Assembly: GCF_016772475.1 (NCBI RefSeq)
Contig: NZ_CP068595.1
Coordinates: 6,200,001 to 6,264,000 of the forward strand
DNA from: Paenibacillus sonchi
GTDB taxonomy: Bacteria; Bacillota; Bacilli; Paenibacillales; Paenibacillaceae
Reading direction: 5' to 3'
DNA: 64,000 bases
Shown here: positions 8,196 through 16,845 of the stretch, piece by piece
How the letters are laid out: every line of letters starts with the position of its first letter
Position numbering within the stretch: the first letter of the stretch is position 1
Position numbers and translations under genes: made by a program
Notes under the pieces: model-generated
Databases searched by the model: none
What the model was told of the DNA's origin: nothing
What the model saw: the letters and a program-made list of their open reading frames with translations, nothing else

Positions 8196-8225
8196 TATTA
8201 TGACGACTGGCAGGGCATCCTATGC
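8196..8225 (-). promoter_or_regulatory. SigG-type (forespore) promoter of sleB
   Basis: On the minus strand GCATA (8225..8221) is followed after 18 bp by CATAATA (8202..8196), which fits the SigF/SigG pattern (GNATR, then CATNNTA). The -10 box lies about 50 bp before the sleB ATG. No SigA-type boxes are evident here. The assignment is by pattern only. Confidence 0.55.
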
Positions 8226-8280
8226 ATTACCGGCTTCGAAACAAGCTGTCCCGGTCAATCCAGTTAGCCTGGGAACACAA

Positions 8281-8313
8281 CAAACCCCCTTCCAATAAGG
8301 AAAGGGGCTTGAT
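8281..8313 (-). terminator. Rho-independent terminator after ftsK/spoIIIE
   Basis: On the minus strand AAGCCCCTTTCC and GGAAGGGGGTTT flank a TTATT loop, followed by a short T-rich stretch. It lies about 25 bp after the ftsK/spoIIIE stop codon and upstream of the sleB promoter. Confidence 0.75.
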
Positions 8314-8335
8314 CCCGAAAAAGTAAAAGGATTAG

Positions 8336-9730
8336 TTAAGAGCTAATCCGGTTATGCTGGTACTGCTCAAGAGACATCAACACCTCGCGAGGTTTACTGC
8401 CCTCGTATGGACCGATCACACTCCGGGCCTCCATGGCATCGATCAGCCGGGCAGCGCGGGTATAACCGACACGCATGCGCCGCTGAAGCAGCGATACAGA
8501 AGCCTGCTTCGCTTCCAGCACAATCTGCACCGCCTGCTCGTACAATTCATCCTGCGGCTCATCGTCTTCAGTCACCATGTCATCCACTTCAGGGACAATG
8601 GACTCGTCGTAATTGGCTTCCCCCTGGCTGCTGACATACTGGACAATCGTTTCCACTTCCTGATCGCTCATAAAAGCACCCTGAACGCGTATCGGCTTCG
8701 ATGCGCCCATAGGCAGGAAGAGCATATCGCCCCGACCCAGCAGCTTTTCCGCTCCCGGCATATCCAGGATGGTCCGCGAATCGACGTTAGAGGACACTCC
8801 AAACGCAATACGTGAAGGAATATTAGCCTTGATAAGTCCAGTGATGACATCGACGGACGGACGCTGGGTTGCAATGATTAAGTGGATGCCTGCTGCACGG
8901 GCCATTTGCGCCAGGCGGCAGATCGCGTCCTCGACATCATTAGCTGCAACCATCATTAGATCGGCAAGCTCGTCCACGATCACAACAATATAGGGCAGCA
9001 CCGCAGCCGGGTTATCCTTCATCAGATTATTGTAGCCTTCCACATTGCGTGTGCCCGATTTGGAGAAGAGTTCATATCTTTTCTCCATTTCAACCACAAT
9101 TTTCTTCAGCGCCAGGCTGGCCCGCTTGGGATCTGTGACGACCGGAGCGAGCAGATGAGGAATTCCGTTATACACATTAAGCTCAACCATCTTGGGGTCA
9201 ACCATCAGAAACTTAACCTCATTCGGTTTGGCCTTATATAAAATACTGGTAATAATCCCGTTAATGCAGACAGACTTCCCGGAGCCCGTTGCTCCCGCTA
9301 CAAGGAGATGGGGCATCTTGGCCAGATTGCCGACAATCGTCTGCCCGGAAATATCCCGCCCGAAGGCAATCGATAATCTGGATTCGGCATCCTGGAAAAT
9401 CTGGGTCTCCATGACCTCGCGCATGGTTACGACCGACACTTCCGGATTAGGCACTTCAATCCCGATGGCAGACTTACCTGGAATAGGCGCCTCCATACGG
9501 ATATCCTTCGCCGCCAGGGCCAGTGCTATATCATCCGTCAGATTCACAATGCGGCTGACCTTGACCCCGATATCCGGTTGAATCTCGTACCTTGTAACCG
9601 CTGGTCCTCTAACCACCTCTAGCACCTTCGCCCGCACGCCAAAGCTCTCCAGCGTGGCTTCCAGCTTGCGTGCCGTCTGCATGTAATCATTCTGGTCACC
9701 GGACTTGCCTCCGCTGTTAGGCTTAGCCAA
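8336..9730 (-). CDS. ftsK: DNA translocase FtsK/SpoIIIE, C-terminal motor part (frame-shifted from the N-terminal part)
   Basis: Carries the RecA-like motor and the winged-helix gamma domain of the septal DNA translocase that pumps chromosomes into the forespore or daughter cell. Walker A is GATGSGKS near residue 148 of this segment; Walker B is [12 protein letters not shown]; the gamma domain ([22 protein letters not shown]) reads KOPS/SRS-type sites. The natural frame continues upstream beyond the first ATG, through a Pro-rich KPYKLPPF segment, to about 9800, where it should join the membrane part in another frame. The join falls at GGGG (9802..9805), where one more G would restore one protein of about 885 residues. 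See the N-terminal entry. Confidence 0.88.
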   Translation of the reverse strand: MAKPNSGGKSGDQNDYMQTARKLEATLESFGVRAKVLEVVRGPAVTRYEIQPDIGVKVSRIVNLTDDIALALAAKDIRMEAPIPGKSAIGIEVPNPEVSVVTMREVMETQIFQDAESRLSIAFGRDISGQTIVGNLAKMPHLLVAGATGSGKSVCINGIITSILYKAKPNEVKFLMVDPKMVELNVYNGIPHLLAPVVTDPKRASLALKKIVVEMEKRYELFSKSGTRNVEGYNNLMKDNPAAVLPYIVVIVDELADLMMVAANDVEDAICRLAQMARAAGIHLIIATQRPSVDVITGLIKANIPSRIAFGVSSNVDSRTILDMPGAEKLLGRGDMLFLPMGASKPIRVQGAFMSDQEVETIVQYVSSQGEANYDESIVPEVDDMVTEDDEPQDELYEQAVQIVLEAKQASVSLLQRRMRVGYTRAARLIDAMEARSVIGPYEGSKPREVLMSLEQYQHNRISS

Positions 9731-10986
9731 AAGCCGGAAAGGCGGCAGCTTGTACGGCTTGGGCGGAGGAGGCAGCGGTACGGGAACTTGTTCTCCGCCC
9801 TCCCCGAATCCAGCAGCCCGTCCAGTTCAAGCGGTGCCAGATCCTCTTCCGGCCCCGCTTCCTCAGCCGGGACACCTCCGTTAACCGGAGGTGTCCCCGA
9901 AACGGCTTCCCTGACCGCTCCACTGCGCGCCGCAGGAGAAAATTCGCTCCACTCTTCGCGATCCTCCGCATTCAAGCCTTCCGCGCGGATATGCTCGAAG
10001 AAATCACGAATAATCGGAGTAACAGGCTCCATATCATCTCCCAAATAATCTTCATCATCGTCCAGCGTTGACAGATCTCCTGCGGAGAACCCCGAGATAA
10101 TAGGATCGGAAGGTGTGCCGCCCAGCACCACATCTGCCTCTTCATCCGCCGAATGGGCTTCGCCGGCAGGCTGTCCATTCCTTGACGCTCCGCTGAACCA
10201 GCCCCCGATTCTCCGCAGGAACTGCGGCTGGCTGCGGCTTGGAAGCTGCTGATCGTCCTCATCCTCATCGTCGTCATCCTGCACAGGCTGTGGAGCAGCC
10301 GTCCTTCCGGTTCTGCCAGGTCTGGAGGCTACCGGAACCGCAGCCGGCCGGTTGGCGGCCTTCTGCCGGATGCCTTCTGCCAGCTTCACTACCCGGACCC
10401 GCAGCAAGGTAAACAGTTCTACATAGGAGAGGTTCGTGATTAGCATAAAGCTGATCGCCAGCATGACGATCATCAGCAGCTTGGCGCCCAGACTGCCGAA
10501 CAGCCACAGCAATGCCGCGTATTCCAATGCCCCCACGTATCCTCCGCTGATATCCTTGCCCAGCATGTATACCTCACTGCCGCCTGCACCGGATGACAGC
10601 GAGCCTGACAGATCATTATGTATTTGGGCCAGCACATTGCCGGGATGAAGCATCGATAAAGGGCCTAATTTCTGCTCCATGGCCGAAATCGTGCTCATCA
10701 GGCACATGGACAGCACCAGCAGCAGCGCACCGGAATGGCGGCTTGTCCATTTGGAAGGCCACCTCCGGTGAATCATGACCATCAATCCATAAAAAATACC
10801 TACCAGCGGCAGCACAAAATAGAATCTGCCGAATAAATAGCCTGACATATTCGAGAGGGAGCGCCCTACCGCTGCCTCACCGGATAATGCGATGACGGAG
10901 ATTGTAATCAGCATTATCCCGTAGATTTCATATTTTAAAACGCTGCCAAGCAGCGCCTTTTTCTTTTTCTTTCTTCGTTTAGCCAC
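9619..10986 (-). CDS. ftsK: DNA translocase FtsK/SpoIIIE, N-terminal membrane part (frame-shifted)
   Basis: Begins with a basic KRRKKKKK tail, then four or five predicted membrane helices over the first ~190 residues, then a long acidic, Asp/Glu/Pro-rich linker (about 215-405). This is the septum-anchoring half of FtsK/SpoIIIE. True coding appears to end near 9806; the last ~60 residues to 9619 are out of frame and rich in Arg/Ser/Cys, typical of shadow translation. Restoring one G in the run at 9802-9805 gives an uninterrupted linker into the motor domain. I use GTG at 10986, with GGGGGTG upstream; GTG at 10995 is also possible. Loss of a working translocase would impair sporulation, so a sequencing error is likely. 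Confidence 0.82.
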   Translation of the reverse strand: MAKRRKKKKKALLGSVLKYEIYGIMLITISVIALSGEAAVGRSLSNMSGYLFGRFYFVLPLVGIFYGLMVMIHRRWPSKWTSRHSGALLLVLSMCLMSTISAMEQKLGPLSMLHPGNVLAQIHNDLSGSLSSGAGGSEVYMLGKDISGGYVGALEYAALLWLFGSLGAKLLMIVMLAISFMLITNLSYVELFTLLRVRVVKLAEGIRQKAANRPAAVPVASRPGRTGRTAAPQPVQDDDDEDEDDQQLPSRSQPQFLRRIGGWFSGASRNGQPAGEAHSADEEADVVLGGTPSDPIISGFSAGDLSTLDDDEDYLGDDMEPVTPIIRDFFEHIRAEGLNAEDREEWSEFSPAARSGAVREAVSGTPPVNGGVPAEEAGPEEDLAPLELDGLLDSGRAENKFPYRCLLRPSRTSCRLSGFWLSLTAEASPVTRMITCRRHASWKPRWRALACGRRC

Positions 10987-11007
10987 AACAGCCACCCCCG
11001 GAACAAT

Positions 11008-11016
11008 ATTATACCA
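11008..11016 (-). promoter_or_regulatory. Extended -10 promoter candidate of ftsK/spoIIIE
   Basis: TGGTATAAT on the minus strand (TATAAT at 11013..11008, TG at 11016..11015) about 25 bp before the GTG start. No convincing -35 box is visible, which fits an extended -10 promoter. Confidence 0.4.
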
Positions 11017-11120
11017 TATAATGGCGTGGCGTACCTATGTTCTCTTTTGTCAGAAAATGCATCTTTCTGCATGTTGTTCGCATTTCCTGCCAAAGTTTCC
11101 GGGGGGGGGGGAATGTTATT

Positions 11121-11333
11121 TTATTTCCAGCTGATGATGGCTCCCGGTGAAAATGCCGGGTCCAGATACTTTTCCAGCGGACAATCCAGCAGCCTGACGA
11201 TACGCGCCCGTCCGCGGTCCAGCGGTTCCACCTGCATCAGCAGCCCTTGAAAGCTGACCTCCTCCAGCGGCTCCATGAAGCTGACTGCCCCTTCAAATAC
11301 TTGTTCCAGCGGAATAACAGTATACAAGGTCAT
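11121..11333 (-). CDS. ylzJ: YlzJ-like family protein
   Basis: A 70-residue protein of the YlzJ family; function unknown. Mostly beta-rich with no membrane segment or catalytic motif. The start codon overlaps the tepA stop (ATGA), so translation is coupled to tepA, as in Bacillus where ylzJ lies between tepA and spoIIIE. A run of 11 C residues (minus strand) follows ten bases after its stop codon. Assignment rests on length, sequence opening ([15 protein letters not shown]) and synteny. Confidence 0.82.
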   Translation of the reverse strand: MTLYTVIPLEQVFEGAVSFMEPLEEVSFQGLLMQVEPLDRGRARIVRLLDCPLEKYLDPAFSPGAIISWK

Positions 11334-12109
11334 TGGGTAAGCCCTCCCTGCATAACCTGTTCCGGCGGCTGCCCTGTCTCACCGGCAATCATTCCGTTCA
11401 ACCGGGACAGCGCTGCACCGATTCCGCCTACCTCATCCATCAGTCCGTACTTGACTGCATCATAACCGCTGACTGCCGTACCGATATCCCGGTTCAGCTC
11501 ACCGGTACGGAACATCAGATCCTTGAACTGCTGTTCGGATATCCGTGAATGAGAGGTTACAAACCTCACCATCCTCTCTTGCATCCGCTCCATATATTCA
11601 AAAGTCTGCGGTACCCCGATCACCAGGCCGTTCATACGAATCGGATGAATCGTCATCGTCGCACTCTCGGCAATGAGGGAGTAGCTGGAGGCTACTGCAA
11701 TCGGCACTCCGATGCTGTGTCCTCCGCCAATGACCACAGTCACCGTAGGCTTCGACAGCGAAGCGATCATCTCCGCAATCGCAAGCCCGGCCTCAACATC
11801 ACCGCCTACAGTATTCAGAATAATCAGCAGGCCTTTGATCGTTTTGCTCTGCTCGGCGGCAACCAGCTGTGGAATAATATGTTCGTATTTGGTGGTTTTA
11901 TTATGCGGAGGCAGCACAAAATGCCCCTCAATCTGTCCGATAACGGTTATGCAGAAAATATCCGGCTCACCGGTGGGCACAGCGGTCTGACCCAGCTCTT
12001 TCACCATTCCTGCCGTTCCCGGAAGAACCGGCTCGCTGGTTTGCGGTTTCACCCCATCCGGGAGAACTTCCTCATTTGTGCCGACATTTGTCCCTTCAGT
12101 TCCTTCCAT
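11330..12109 (-). CDS. tepA: ClpP-fold serine protease TepA (translocation-enhancing protein)
   Basis: Member of the ClpP/crotonase fold, equivalent to Bacillus TepA (YmfB), linked to protein export and possibly signal-peptide degradation. A Gly/Thr-rich N-terminal extension of about 60 residues precedes the protease domain. In the ClpP-like core, [11 protein letters not shown] forms the oxyanion region, GGGHSIG carries the probable catalytic Ser, and MTIHP supplies the His. No signal peptide, so it is cytoplasmic. ATG at 12109 was chosen since AAAGGGAG lies 12 bp upstream; an in-frame GTG at 12142 has no ribosome site. It overlaps ylzJ by 4 bp. A palindrome lies in its upstream region. Confidence 0.85.
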   Translation of the reverse strand: MEGTEGTNVGTNEEVLPDGVKPQTSEPVLPGTAGMVKELGQTAVPTGEPDIFCITVIGQIEGHFVLPPHNKTTKYEHIIPQLVAAEQSKTIKGLLIILNTVGGDVEAGLAIAEMIASLSKPTVTVVIGGGHSIGVPIAVASSYSLIAESATMTIHPIRMNGLVIGVPQTFEYMERMQERMVRFVTSHSRISEQQFKDLMFRTGELNRDIGTAVSGYDAVKYGLMDEVGGIGAALSRLNGMIAGETGQPPEQVMQGGLTQ

Positions 12110-12155
12110 ATGTTCGCAGCGCTCCCTTTTTGCTTGCAGCACTCGCGGCTGCAGC

Positions 12156-12177
12156 CATACTAGCTCTGGTTAGTATG
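12156..12177. repeat. Palindrome upstream of tepA, overlapping a SigG-like -10 box
   Basis: CATACTA (12156-12162) and TAGTATG (12171-12177) form a perfect 7-bp inverted repeat with an 8-nt spacer. Read on the minus strand, CATACTA (12177..12171) equals the SigG -10 box, and GCATA (12201..12197) lies 19 bp upstream of it. Operator, promoter or both; not decidable by eye. Confidence 0.4.
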
Positions 12178-12238
12178 ACATTTCAGGGGACTTCCTTATG
12201 CACCCAGTCTTAATATTTGTCCACTATTATAAACATGC

Positions 12239-12297
12239 AAAAACCCCTTCCCCCTGGAAACCGTCCAATATTTCCGGGGAGAAGGGGCTTTTGGCCC
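12239..12297 (-). terminator. Rho-independent terminator after RNase J
   Basis: A long GC-rich hairpin on the minus strand: AAAAGCCCCTTCTCCCC pairs with the GGGGGAAGGGGTTTTT arm across a loop centred near 12270, and the 3' arm ends in five T residues. It lies about 35 bp after the rnj stop codon and isolates it from tepA. Confidence 0.8.
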
Positions 12298-12331
12298 TGC
12301 GTATTTATTTACTAAGAAGCTTGCTTCTTGA

Positions 12332-14011
12332 TTACACTTCCATGATGATCGGAAGGATCATCGGTCTGCGGCGTGTCTGCTCATAGAGGAAACGGCCGAG
12401 TGAATCCTTAACGCTTGTCTTCAGAGAAGCCCATTCATTGACCTTCTCGCTCATCAGGCGCTGCAGTGTGCCGGATACGATCCGGTTAGCTTCGTCCAGA
12501 AGCCCTTCGGATTCCCGTACATATACAAAGCCGCGGGAGATAATATCCGGTCCGGAAACAATAGCGCCATTCTGCTTGCTCAGCGTCACAACCACTACAA
12601 GAATACCATCCTGGGACAGCAGCTTGCGGTCACGCAATACAATGTTGCCTACATCCCCAACACCAAGTCCGTCAATCAGCACGTTGCCTGCTGTTACCTT
12701 GCCGGCTCTGCGTGCTGAACCGCCGGAAATCTCAATCACTTCACCCAGTTCGGTAATGAAGATGTTCGCGGGTTCTACACCTACGGATTCGGCAAGCAGT
12801 GCATGTCTGCGCTGCATCCGGAATTCACCGTGAATGGGAAGGAAGTATTTCGGTTTCATCAGGTTGAGCATAAGCTTCAGTTCTTCCTGGCTGCCGTGTC
12901 CCGATACGTGAACACCGGAATTGGACCCGCTGTAGATCACGTTGGCGCCCAGCCGGAACAGTTCATCGATGGTACGGCCGACATACTTCTCATTGCCTGG
13001 TACCGGAGTTGCCGCAATAATTACGGTGTCGCCCGGCAGAATATCAACCTTGCGGTGACTGGAGCGCGCCATACGGGTAAGCGCCGACATAGGCTCGCCC
13101 TGGCTGCCTGTGCACAATACCACTACGCGGTTGCCGGCCATTCTGTTCATTTCTTCCGGTTCAATCAGCATGCCGTCGGGAACGTGAAGATACCCAAGCT
13201 CGGAAGCAATGGACACGACATTGACCATACTGCGCCCGATAACGGTAATCTTGCGTCCAGTCGATTCAGCCGCATTCACTACCTGCTGGATGCGGTGCAC
13301 GTTGGAAGCGAAGGTTGCAACCACCACACGCTGTTCAGCTTTGCGGAAAATGTCCTCCAGCACGATGCCGACATTCTTCTCCGAAGGAGTGAAGCCCGGC
13401 TTCTCCGCATTTGTGCTGTCTGACATGAGCGCAAGCACCCCTTTTTGCCCGATTTCAGCCATCCGGTGCAGGTTGGCAAACTGGCCATTAACTGGGGTAT
13501 GGTCAAATTTGAAGTCACCAGTGTGAACAACATTGCCTTCCGGTGTCTCGATGCATACGCCGACCGAGTCGGGAATACTATGATTCGTTCTAAAGAAAGT
13601 TACTTTGAGTGAGCTGCCCAGTTCAATTTCAGAATCCTCATTAATCAGAATCCGTTTGGTTTCGCCGAGCAGATTCGCTTCCTTGAGCTTGTTCTCTACA
13701 AGGCCCAGCGTAAGTCTTGTTCCGTAAACCGGAACATTCAGGTTCTTAAGCACATACGATAACCCGCCAATGTGATCTTCGTGTCCGTGGGTAAGAACGA
13801 TACCTCTGACTTTGTCACGGTTCTCTGTTAAGTAAGAGATGTCAGGAATGACAATGTCAATCCCGAGCATATCCTCTTCCGGGAACTTAAGTCCCGCATC
13901 CACGACCACAATATCGTTTCCGTATTGTACCACATACATGTTTTTTCCGATCTCTCCGACTCCGCCCAAAGCGAAAATCGTCAATTTATCGTTGTTGTTT
14001 TTTTTGGACAA
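12332..14011 (-). CDS. rnj: Ribonuclease J
   Basis: A 559-residue metallo-beta-lactamase/beta-CASP RNase that degrades and matures RNA by 5'-3' exonuclease and endonuclease action. The zinc motif HGHEDHIGG is intact near residues 75-83, with the downstream HTGDFKFDHTP and the beta-CASP and C-terminal domains in normal order; the length matches RnjA/RnjB. The position next to dapA and tepA corresponds to Bacillus rnjB (RNase J2), but the active-site motif is the fully catalytic type. The TTG start at 14011 follows AGGAGG. It has a long upstream region with a good promoter and is followed by a strong terminator, so it is monocistronic. Confidence 0.92.
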   Translation of the reverse strand: MSKKNNNDKLTIFALGGVGEIGKNMYVVQYGNDIVVVDAGLKFPEEDMLGIDIVIPDISYLTENRDKVRGIVLTHGHEDHIGGLSYVLKNLNVPVYGTRLTLGLVENKLKEANLLGETKRILINEDSEIELGSSLKVTFFRTNHSIPDSVGVCIETPEGNVVHTGDFKFDHTPVNGQFANLHRMAEIGQKGVLALMSDSTNAEKPGFTPSEKNVGIVLEDIFRKAEQRVVVATFASNVHRIQQVVNAAESTGRKITVIGRSMVNVVSIASELGYLHVPDGMLIEPEEMNRMAGNRVVVLCTGSQGEPMSALTRMARSSHRKVDILPGDTVIIAATPVPGNEKYVGRTIDELFRLGANVIYSGSNSGVHVSGHGSQEELKLMLNLMKPKYFLPIHGEFRMQRRHALLAESVGVEPANIFITELGEVIEISGGSARRAGKVTAGNVLIDGLGVGDVGNIVLRDRKLLSQDGILVVVVTLSKQNGAIVSGPDIISRGFVYVRESEGLLDEANRIVSGTLQRLMSEKVNEWASLKTSVKDSLGRFLYEQTRRRPMILPIIMEV

Positions 14012-14294
14012 ATGAATCTAACCCTCCTATGATGTTGGACGTCATACTTTTATTTGCAAACCATAAGCTCCATTATCTCAGCGGCGCTGAACACATCTTC
14101 AAATTGCTGATAGCTTCCACGATCAACAAGAAAATTCCATAAGTCTGTATAATTTCGCACTGCGAAAATTCCTGAAATCGGGCAGTGAAACCCTTCTTGA
14201 GCGGAAAACTTCCGTCAAAACTCACTGCACGCGCCCCTTGCGCGAAAATCCGGCAACATTAGCACAGACTTATTCAAGGACCTATCCTGTCTCA

Positions 14295-14312
14295 CAATGT
14301 AAAAATACATTG
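14295..14312. repeat. Short palindrome in the RNase J leader
   Basis: CAATGTA and TACATTG separated by four A residues: a perfect 7-bp inverted repeat, about 50 bp downstream of the candidate promoter. It could be an operator or an RNA hairpin; no factor can be assigned. Confidence 0.4.
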
Positions 14313-14363
14313 ACGGAAGATTACCGCATATTTAATTTTAACCGCACCCAGTCACTTAATGAC

Positions 14364-14393
14364 ATTATACATGATTTTTTTGGCAAAAGACAA
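14364..14393 (-). promoter_or_regulatory. SigA promoter upstream of RNase J
   Basis: TTGTCT (14393..14388) and a perfect TATAAT (14369..14364) separated by 18 bp on the minus strand. This would give a leader of about 345 nt before the RNase J start. The 532-bp region between dapA and rnj otherwise holds only the dapA terminator and a small palindrome at 14295-14312. Confidence 0.55.
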
Positions 14394-14475
14394 GTCATCG
14401 ACCCGGTAACCCTTTTCTTACCTTAATTTCAAGGCTAAAACTTAATACTGCGTTAATAATTTTGACACAAAATAT

Positions 14476-14513
14476 ACAAAAACCGGCACCCCTTTGACAA
14501 GGAATACCGGCTT
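14476..14513 (-). terminator. Rho-independent terminator after dapA
   Basis: On the minus strand AAGCCGGTATTCC pairs (with a few G-U pairs) with GGGGTGCCGGTTT around an 8-nt loop, followed by T residues. It is about 30 bp after the dapA stop codon and ends the dapG-dapA transcript. Confidence 0.75.
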
Positions 14514-14543
14514 AAATCTGATTATGGATGGAACGTAAATGCG

Positions 14544-15419
14544 CTACTCCAGCAGCGCAGCAATAAATGATGCTTCTTCTTCTGTAGGAGATACCAGCGG
14601 GAGCCGTACCGTACCTACATCCACACCACGGAGGCCAAGCGCATACTTGACGGCAGAGGGATTCGGAAGCGGCTGCGGACATTCAAACAGCCCCTTGAAC
14701 ACCGGGAACAGGTTGCGGTGAAGTTCACCTGCCCTTTGGACGTTCCCCGAGAAATAAGCTTGAATCATCTCTGCCATCTGCTCGCCAACCACATGGCTGG
14801 CAACACTGATTATGCCGTAGCCCCCGACAGCAAGTGCAGCCAGTCCGGCGGAATCATCTCCTGAATACACACGGAAATCAGCGGGGCAGGCTGAAACAAT
14901 CTGTGTAATCTGATCCACGGACTGGCATTCCTTGGTTGCCACGATGTTCGGAATCCCGGCAAGCCTCAGTGTTGTGGCTGCGCTCATGCTGACGCTGGTC
15001 CGGCTGGGCACATTATAGAGAATAACAGGCAGCTCTGTCTCCCCTGCGATGGCAGCAAAATGCCGGTACAGCCCTTCCTGATTCGGCTTGTTGTAATAGG
15101 GCACAACGAGAAGCACACCGTCCACACCGATCTTCTCCGCTTCCTTCGTCAGATGAATGGAATGTCTGGTGCTGTTGGTGCCTGTTCCGGCGATGATTTT
15201 GCAGCGGCCTGCGGCCTTCTTCAGCACATAAGCGAATAACTCCAGCTTCTCCTCATCGCTTAAGGTAGGGGATTCCCCCGTCGTCCCGCAGACCACCAGC
15301 GCTTCAGATTTCTTTTGCTCAATAAGATAGTCAATCAAACGTGAGGTAGCTTCCCAATTGATTTCGCCGGATCTGTCAAAGGGGGTTACCATAGCGGTGA
15401 TTAATCTTCCGAAGTCCAC
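14544..15419 (-). CDS. dapA: 4-hydroxy-tetrahydrodipicolinate synthase
   Basis: Condenses pyruvate with aspartate semialdehyde, the first dedicated step toward diaminopimelate, lysine and dipicolinate. A 291-residue TIM barrel. The Schiff-base lysine is in IVATKEC near residue 163, the active-site Tyr in ILYNVPSR near 135, and the GTTGES loop is near residue 45. The GTG start at 15419 has AAGGAGG 8 bp upstream; the frame remains open further upstream inside dapG, but that part is not DapA-like. The gap to dapG is 16 bp, so the two are co-transcribed. Its product feeds the spoVF genes just upstream, which make dipicolinate for spores. Confidence 0.95.
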   Translation of the reverse strand: MDFGRLITAMVTPFDRSGEINWEATSRLIDYLIEQKKSEALVVCGTTGESPTLSDEEKLELFAYVLKKAAGRCKIIAGTGTNSTRHSIHLTKEAEKIGVDGVLLVVPYYNKPNQEGLYRHFAAIAGETELPVILYNVPSRTSVSMSAATTLRLAGIPNIVATKECQSVDQITQIVSACPADFRVYSGDDSAGLAALAVGGYGIISVASHVVGEQMAEMIQAYFSGNVQRAGELHRNLFPVFKGLFECPQPLPNPSAVKYALGLRGVDVGTVRLPLVSPTEEEASFIAALLE

Positions 15420-15435
15420 TTTGAATTCCTCCTTG

Positions 15436-16656
15436 TCAGCGGTGTAATTCAAATTTGGCATGCAGCGCGCGCAGCGACTGCACCATATCTTCCTTTTTGA
15501 CCAGCACCCAGATGGTTGTATTGGAATCGGCAGACTGGAGAATCTGAATATTCTGCGAGCTAAGCGCTTCAACGATGCGGGCCATGATGCCCGGAACCCC
15601 GTTGATCCCGCCTCCGATAACCGAGACCTTGGCGCAGCCGGACAGGCTCGAAGGACGCAGCCCCAGCTCCTGAAGTGCAGCAATCGCTTGCTCCGACTTG
15701 TCATCGTTCACCGTATACAGCGCTTCAGTTGGCGTTACATTGATGAAATCCACACTGATGCCGTTGTCGGCCATGCTTTTAAAAATCTGCAGCTGCACAC
15801 CGGTACCATTGCCCTCCGGACATTCCACGGAGATCTGGGTAACATTGCTGACATAAGCGATCCCCGTGACAAAGCGGTCAACCACTCCATGGGAGACATC
15901 GCTGAACCCCTCCGGGTGGGTCACGAGCGTGCCTTCGGCTTCAGAGAAGGTAGACCGGACACGTACAGGAATCTGTGCCTGCATGGCAATCTCGACAGCA
16001 CGGGGATGAATGACCTTGGCGCCTTGATAAGCCATGTTGCAGATTTCGGTATAGCTGACATAAGACAGCTGCTTCGCATCCTCAACAATCCGCGGATCAG
16101 CGGTCAGGATGCCGTCCACATCTGTATAGATATCGACCATATCCGCCCGCAGCGCAGCGCCCAGCGCCGTAGCCGAAGTGTCACTTCCGCCGCGTCCCAG
16201 GGTCGTAAAATCACCGGCTTCGGTCTGCCCCTGGAACCCGGTTACAATCACTACTTTGTGTTCGCGCAGTTCGCGTAGAATACGTTCGGTCCGCACATCC
16301 AGAATCCGGGCGTTGCCGTAGTTGTTATCGGTCAGAAAACCGGCCTGTGCTCCTGTCAGCACGGTTGCCGGGACACCCTCATGCTCCAGTAAGCCGCACA
16401 GGGTTGTGGCAGAAATAATCTCTCCGCAGCACATCAGAAGATCCTTCTCCCGGCTCGGCAGAGCATCCCCGTTCTGTACCGCCCAGTCCAGCAATGTATC
16501 TGTCGCATAAGGTTCACCTTTGCGCCCCATGGCCGATACGACCACGACCAGACTGAAGCCGCTGGCCAGTTCACGTTTGACATGACGGATCACGTGTTCT
16601 CTGGCCGCTGGTGTGGAGAGTGAGGTTCCGCCAAATTTTTGCACCAAAATACCCAT
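15436..16656 (-). CDS. dapG: Aspartate kinase (DapG-type)
   Basis: Phosphorylates aspartate, the entry reaction to diaminopimelate, lysine, methionine and threonine. A 406-residue protein: amino-acid kinase domain at about residues 1-240 opening with VQKFGGTSL, the GRGGSDTSA loop near 170, and two C-terminal ACT domains (about 265-330 and 345-405) for feedback control. In Bacillus the DapG isozyme at this locus is inhibited by diaminopimelate; that property is inferred here. ATG at 16656 after GGAGG. It precedes dapA directly. In Bacillus, asd lies between spoVFB and dapG; here that gene is absent and 189 bp containing a large hairpin take its place. Confidence 0.93.
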   Translation of the reverse strand: MGILVQKFGGTSLSTPAAREHVIRHVKRELASGFSLVVVVSAMGRKGEPYATDTLLDWAVQNGDALPSREKDLLMCCGEIISATTLCGLLEHEGVPATVLTGAQAGFLTDNNYGNARILDVRTERILRELREHKVVIVTGFQGQTEAGDFTTLGRGGSDTSATALGAALRADMVDIYTDVDGILTADPRIVEDAKQLSYVSYTEICNMAYQGAKVIHPRAVEIAMQAQIPVRVRSTFSEAEGTLVTHPEGFSDVSHGVVDRFVTGIAYVSNVTQISVECPEGNGTGVQLQIFKSMADNGISVDFINVTPTEALYTVNDDKSEQAIAALQELGLRPSSLSGCAKVSVIGGGINGVPGIMARIVEALSSQNIQILQSADSNTTIWVLVKKEDMVQSLRALHAKFELHR

Positions 16657-16741
16657 GTATAATTCCTCCATTACTTCTCTAAGCAAGCACGCTAATACGT
16701 ACACACTCCATCCATAATGTAAATGGAAAGAATCCGCCTGT

Positions 16742-16782
16742 GCGGTTCTGTATTCAGATAGCTGAATAAAGTGTTGAACCGC
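16742..16782. repeat. Two-part stem-loop between spoVFB and dapG
   Basis: GCGGTTC (16742-16748) pairs with GAACCGC (16776-16782), and inside this ATTCAG (16752-16757) pairs with CTGAAT (16762-16767) around a 4-nt loop. There is no T-run, so it is not a typical terminator. It sits in the 189-bp gap where asd is found in Bacillus. Confidence 0.55.
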
Positions 16783-16845
16783 CCCCGGAAATGAGGACGG
16801 CAGATGTATACCTGTATGGTCAGAGTGCCTGCATGAAACATATGT

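Noticed and set aside
9619..9806. Programmed frameshift in ftsK
   Set aside because: No slippery heptamer with a downstream structure is evident, and the shift falls in a G run where a single missing base is the simplest cause.
16657..16845. Lysine riboswitch upstream of dapG
   Set aside because: The conserved L-box motifs are not recognisable and the only clear structure is a simple two-part hairpin.
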